From Candidatus Symbiothrix sp. (GTDB lineage Bacteria > Bacteroidota > Bacteroidia > Bacteroidales > Azobacteroidaceae): a stretch of 40,764 nucleotides of DNA. Position 1 is the stretch's first letter. Every line of letters starts with the position of its first letter. The stretch lies in assembly GCA_031272095.1 (NCBI GenBank), contig JAISUM010000052.1, positions 1-40,764 of the forward strand. The letters are read 5' to 3'. The notes below the pieces were generated by a model that saw only the letters and a list, made by a program, of their open reading frames with translations, made no database searches and was not told where the DNA came from. This document shows, in pieces, positions 39,158-40,764 of this stretch. The position numbers and the translations under genes were made by a program.

Positions 39158-40381
39158 TTATTCAAAAATAAGTTGAGACAGGCGGTTTTCGTCGAAAATT
39201 TCATTGGCGACTGCCAATATTTGCGAGGTGGTGATGGCGTCAATTTTTTGATAGATTTCGGGCAGGGTGTCGCAGCGATTGCAATGCAGAAAGGTGCGTC
39301 CGATTCCCAAAGCGGTATTTTCTTTGTTGGCGTGGGCAATGCCTATTTGTCCTTTCAGCTGTTTGGCGGCGGCGGATAACTGGTTGGTTGTCAATCCGGT
39401 ATCGCGCAGTTTTCGCAATTCTTTATGAATCAGGCGCAGGCATTGTTCGACCGAATCGGCGTCGCATCCGAAATAGATATGAAACAGACCGGTATCGCTG
39501 TATGAAGTCAGTCCCGATTCGACGGTATAGACCAAGCCTTGTTTCTCGCGCAACGAGATATTCAGACGACTGTTCATTCCCGGACCGCCCAGCAGGTTGT
39601 TCAGCAGGTAGAGCGCCATGCGGTTTTTGTCGTGTATCGTATAAGCCCGCCCGCCGACGATGACATGCGACTGGTGCAGACCGCGATCGGTGCGTTGTTG
39701 TTTTGCCGGAACGGGTAGGGGAGTGGTGCGCAACCTGTTCGCTGTCGGCGCCGCAGATTCGTGTACAAAATATTTATTTGCTTGGCGATAGATTTTGTTG
39801 AAAGGCATTTGTCCGTGATAGAAGAAAATCATATTGTCGGGACGGTAAAAAGTCTGTGTAAAGCCTTGGCAGGTTTCCGTAGTGAAGGTCAGCAGGCTGC
39901 TTTCCGTTCCCAGAATCGAATGTCCGTAGTCGGAGCCTTGAAAAATCAGATTTTCAAATTCGTCTAAAATCAGTTCGGAGGGGTTGTCTTCGTAGGAGCG
40001 GATCTCGTCGATCACTACTTCGCGTTCTTTGTCCATTTCGGCGGCAGGAAAATCGGCGTGAAAGACTAAATCGCCCAACAATTCTATTGCCCGTTCCGAA
40101 TCTTGCGACAGGCAAACGGCATAGACGAAAGTTTCTTCTTTGGTTGTATAGGCGTTCAGTTCGCCGCCCACCGTTTCCATACGGTTAAGGATGTGCCAAG
40201 CCTTGCGTTTTTTTGTTCCTTTAAAAAGTCCATGTTCGACGAAATGCGCCAGACCGAAACAATCCGCCGCCTCGTCGCGCGTTCCCGCCCTCACCGCAAA
40301 GCCGCAACAGGCAATCGGCGATTCCGACGACGCCACCACCAAACGCAAACCCGAAGGCAAACAAGCTGTATGAATCATCAT
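39158..40381 (-). CDS. M16-family zinc peptidase (insulinase-like)
   Basis: HFVEHGLFKGTKKR (HxxEH site). Start proposed at MMIHTACLPSGLRL (40381/40378); the longer ORF start at 40462 lies beyond the promoter and inside the heptad repeat. Confidence 0.92.
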   Translation of the reverse strand: MMIHTACLPSGLRLVVASSESPIACCGFAVRAGTRDEAADCFGLAHFVEHGLFKGTKKRKAWHILNRMETVGGELNAYTTKEETFVYAVCLSQDSERAIELLGDLVFHADFPAAEMDKEREVVIDEIRSYEDNPSELILDEFENLIFQGSDYGHSILGTESSLLTFTTETCQGFTQTFYRPDNMIFFYHGQMPFNKIYRQANKYFVHESAAPTANRLRTTPLPVPAKQQRTDRGLHQSHVIVGGRAYTIHDKNRMALYLLNNLLGGPGMNSRLNISLREKQGLVYTVESGLTSYSDTGLFHIYFGCDADSVEQCLRLIHKELRKLRDTGLTTNQLSAAAKQLKGQIGIAHANKENTALGIGRTFLHCNRCDTLPEIYQKIDAITTSQILAVANEIFDENRLSQLIFE

Positions 40382-40400
40382 TATTTTTGTTTTAGGGGGA

Positions 40401-40408
40401 CAAAGGTA
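40401..40408 (-). promoter_or_regulatory. -7 box (minus strand TACCTTTG) for the M16 peptidase
   Basis: Exact TAnnTTTG 20 nt upstream of the proposed start. Confidence 0.55.
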
Positions 40409-40418
40409 CGAAAAAATA

Positions 40419-40453
40419 GTGATTAGTGGTGAGTGGTGAGTGATTAGTGGGGG
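40419..40453. repeat. Five-unit heptad array (GTGATTA, GTGGTGA x2, GTGATTA, GTGGGGG)
   Basis: Direct read; spans the expected -33 region of the M16 promoter. Confidence 0.9.
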
Positions 40454-40460
40454 CGCCGTC

Positions 40461-40481
40461 ATCCCGCGCTTGACGCGGGAT
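40461..40481. repeat. Short palindromic repeat ATCCCGCG-CTTGA-CGCGGGAT
   Basis: Perfect 8-bp arms with a 5-nt loop. Confidence 0.9.
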
Positions 40482-40599
40482 CCCCTGAAAAAACTTCATT
40501 TTCACCTCATCAACAGTTCCCTTAGTAGCCAAGGAAAAAAACATCCCAACAACCCAAACCCTTATTTTAAAAAATGAATATCGGATATGTTATACAAAC

Positions 40600-40764
40600 C
40601 GACCCTGAAAGGGTCGTATCAATAGCGCAGGGCAACGCTCTGTGGAAATATGTGGCATGCCATCCTGTAAGCCCTGAAAGGGCGTAGTCCTTTCGATTGC
40701 GCCCTTTCAGGGCTTGGTTTTGTAACATCCGACAAGTTCGTAGGGCGTTGCCCTACGCTATTGA
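40600..40764. repeat. REP/BIME-like cluster of nested inverted repeats, open at the window edge
   Basis: Stem-loops at 40600-40616, 40671-40683, 40701-40713 and 40739-40757; perfect 16-bp inverted pair 40669-40684/40700-40715; outer imperfect pair 40619-40642/40741-40764. Confidence 0.88.

Overview
Chromosomal window from a Bacteroidetes (probably Bacteroidales-type) genome. Evidence: TAnnTTTG -7 boxes, an LpxC-FabZ fusion, a type IX secretion-type C-terminal domain, and the F-ATPase gene order atpD-C-(small membrane protein)-B-E-F-H-A-G. Most of the window is housekeeping or envelope genes: hisF-hisIE-ftsE, a GH3 beta-glucosidase, an OmpP1/FadL porin with a Tyr/Trp/His-rich and Ser/Thr-rich secreted partner, lpxA-lpxC/fabZ-lpxD-HD protein, a GT2, a PCMD-like lipoprotein with an outer-membrane barrel, hisD-hisC, an M6 protease, argB, ogt, a DUF2723 membrane protein, a polysaccharide deacetylase, an ADP-forming acyl-CoA synthetase, a DUF2264 protein, exbB-exbD-exbD, the complete F-ATPase operon, an ECF sigma/anti-sigma pair and an M16 peptidase. 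A ParE/RelE-like toxin-antitoxin pair with an unusual antitoxin lies near the left end. No clear new defence or mobile system is visible. The best leads are non-coding: (1) a dispersed heptad repeat (GTGATTA/TAATCAC) abutting promoters and the atpB stop codon; (2) a candidate ~90-nt minus-strand small RNA at about 27992-28083, whose closing helix is complete only in the minus-strand RNA; (3) a nested inverted-repeat, REP/BIME-like element at the right edge; (4) a 34-nt hairpin upstream of the TA operon; (5) a nearly leaderless hisF. All calls were made by eye, with no database search.
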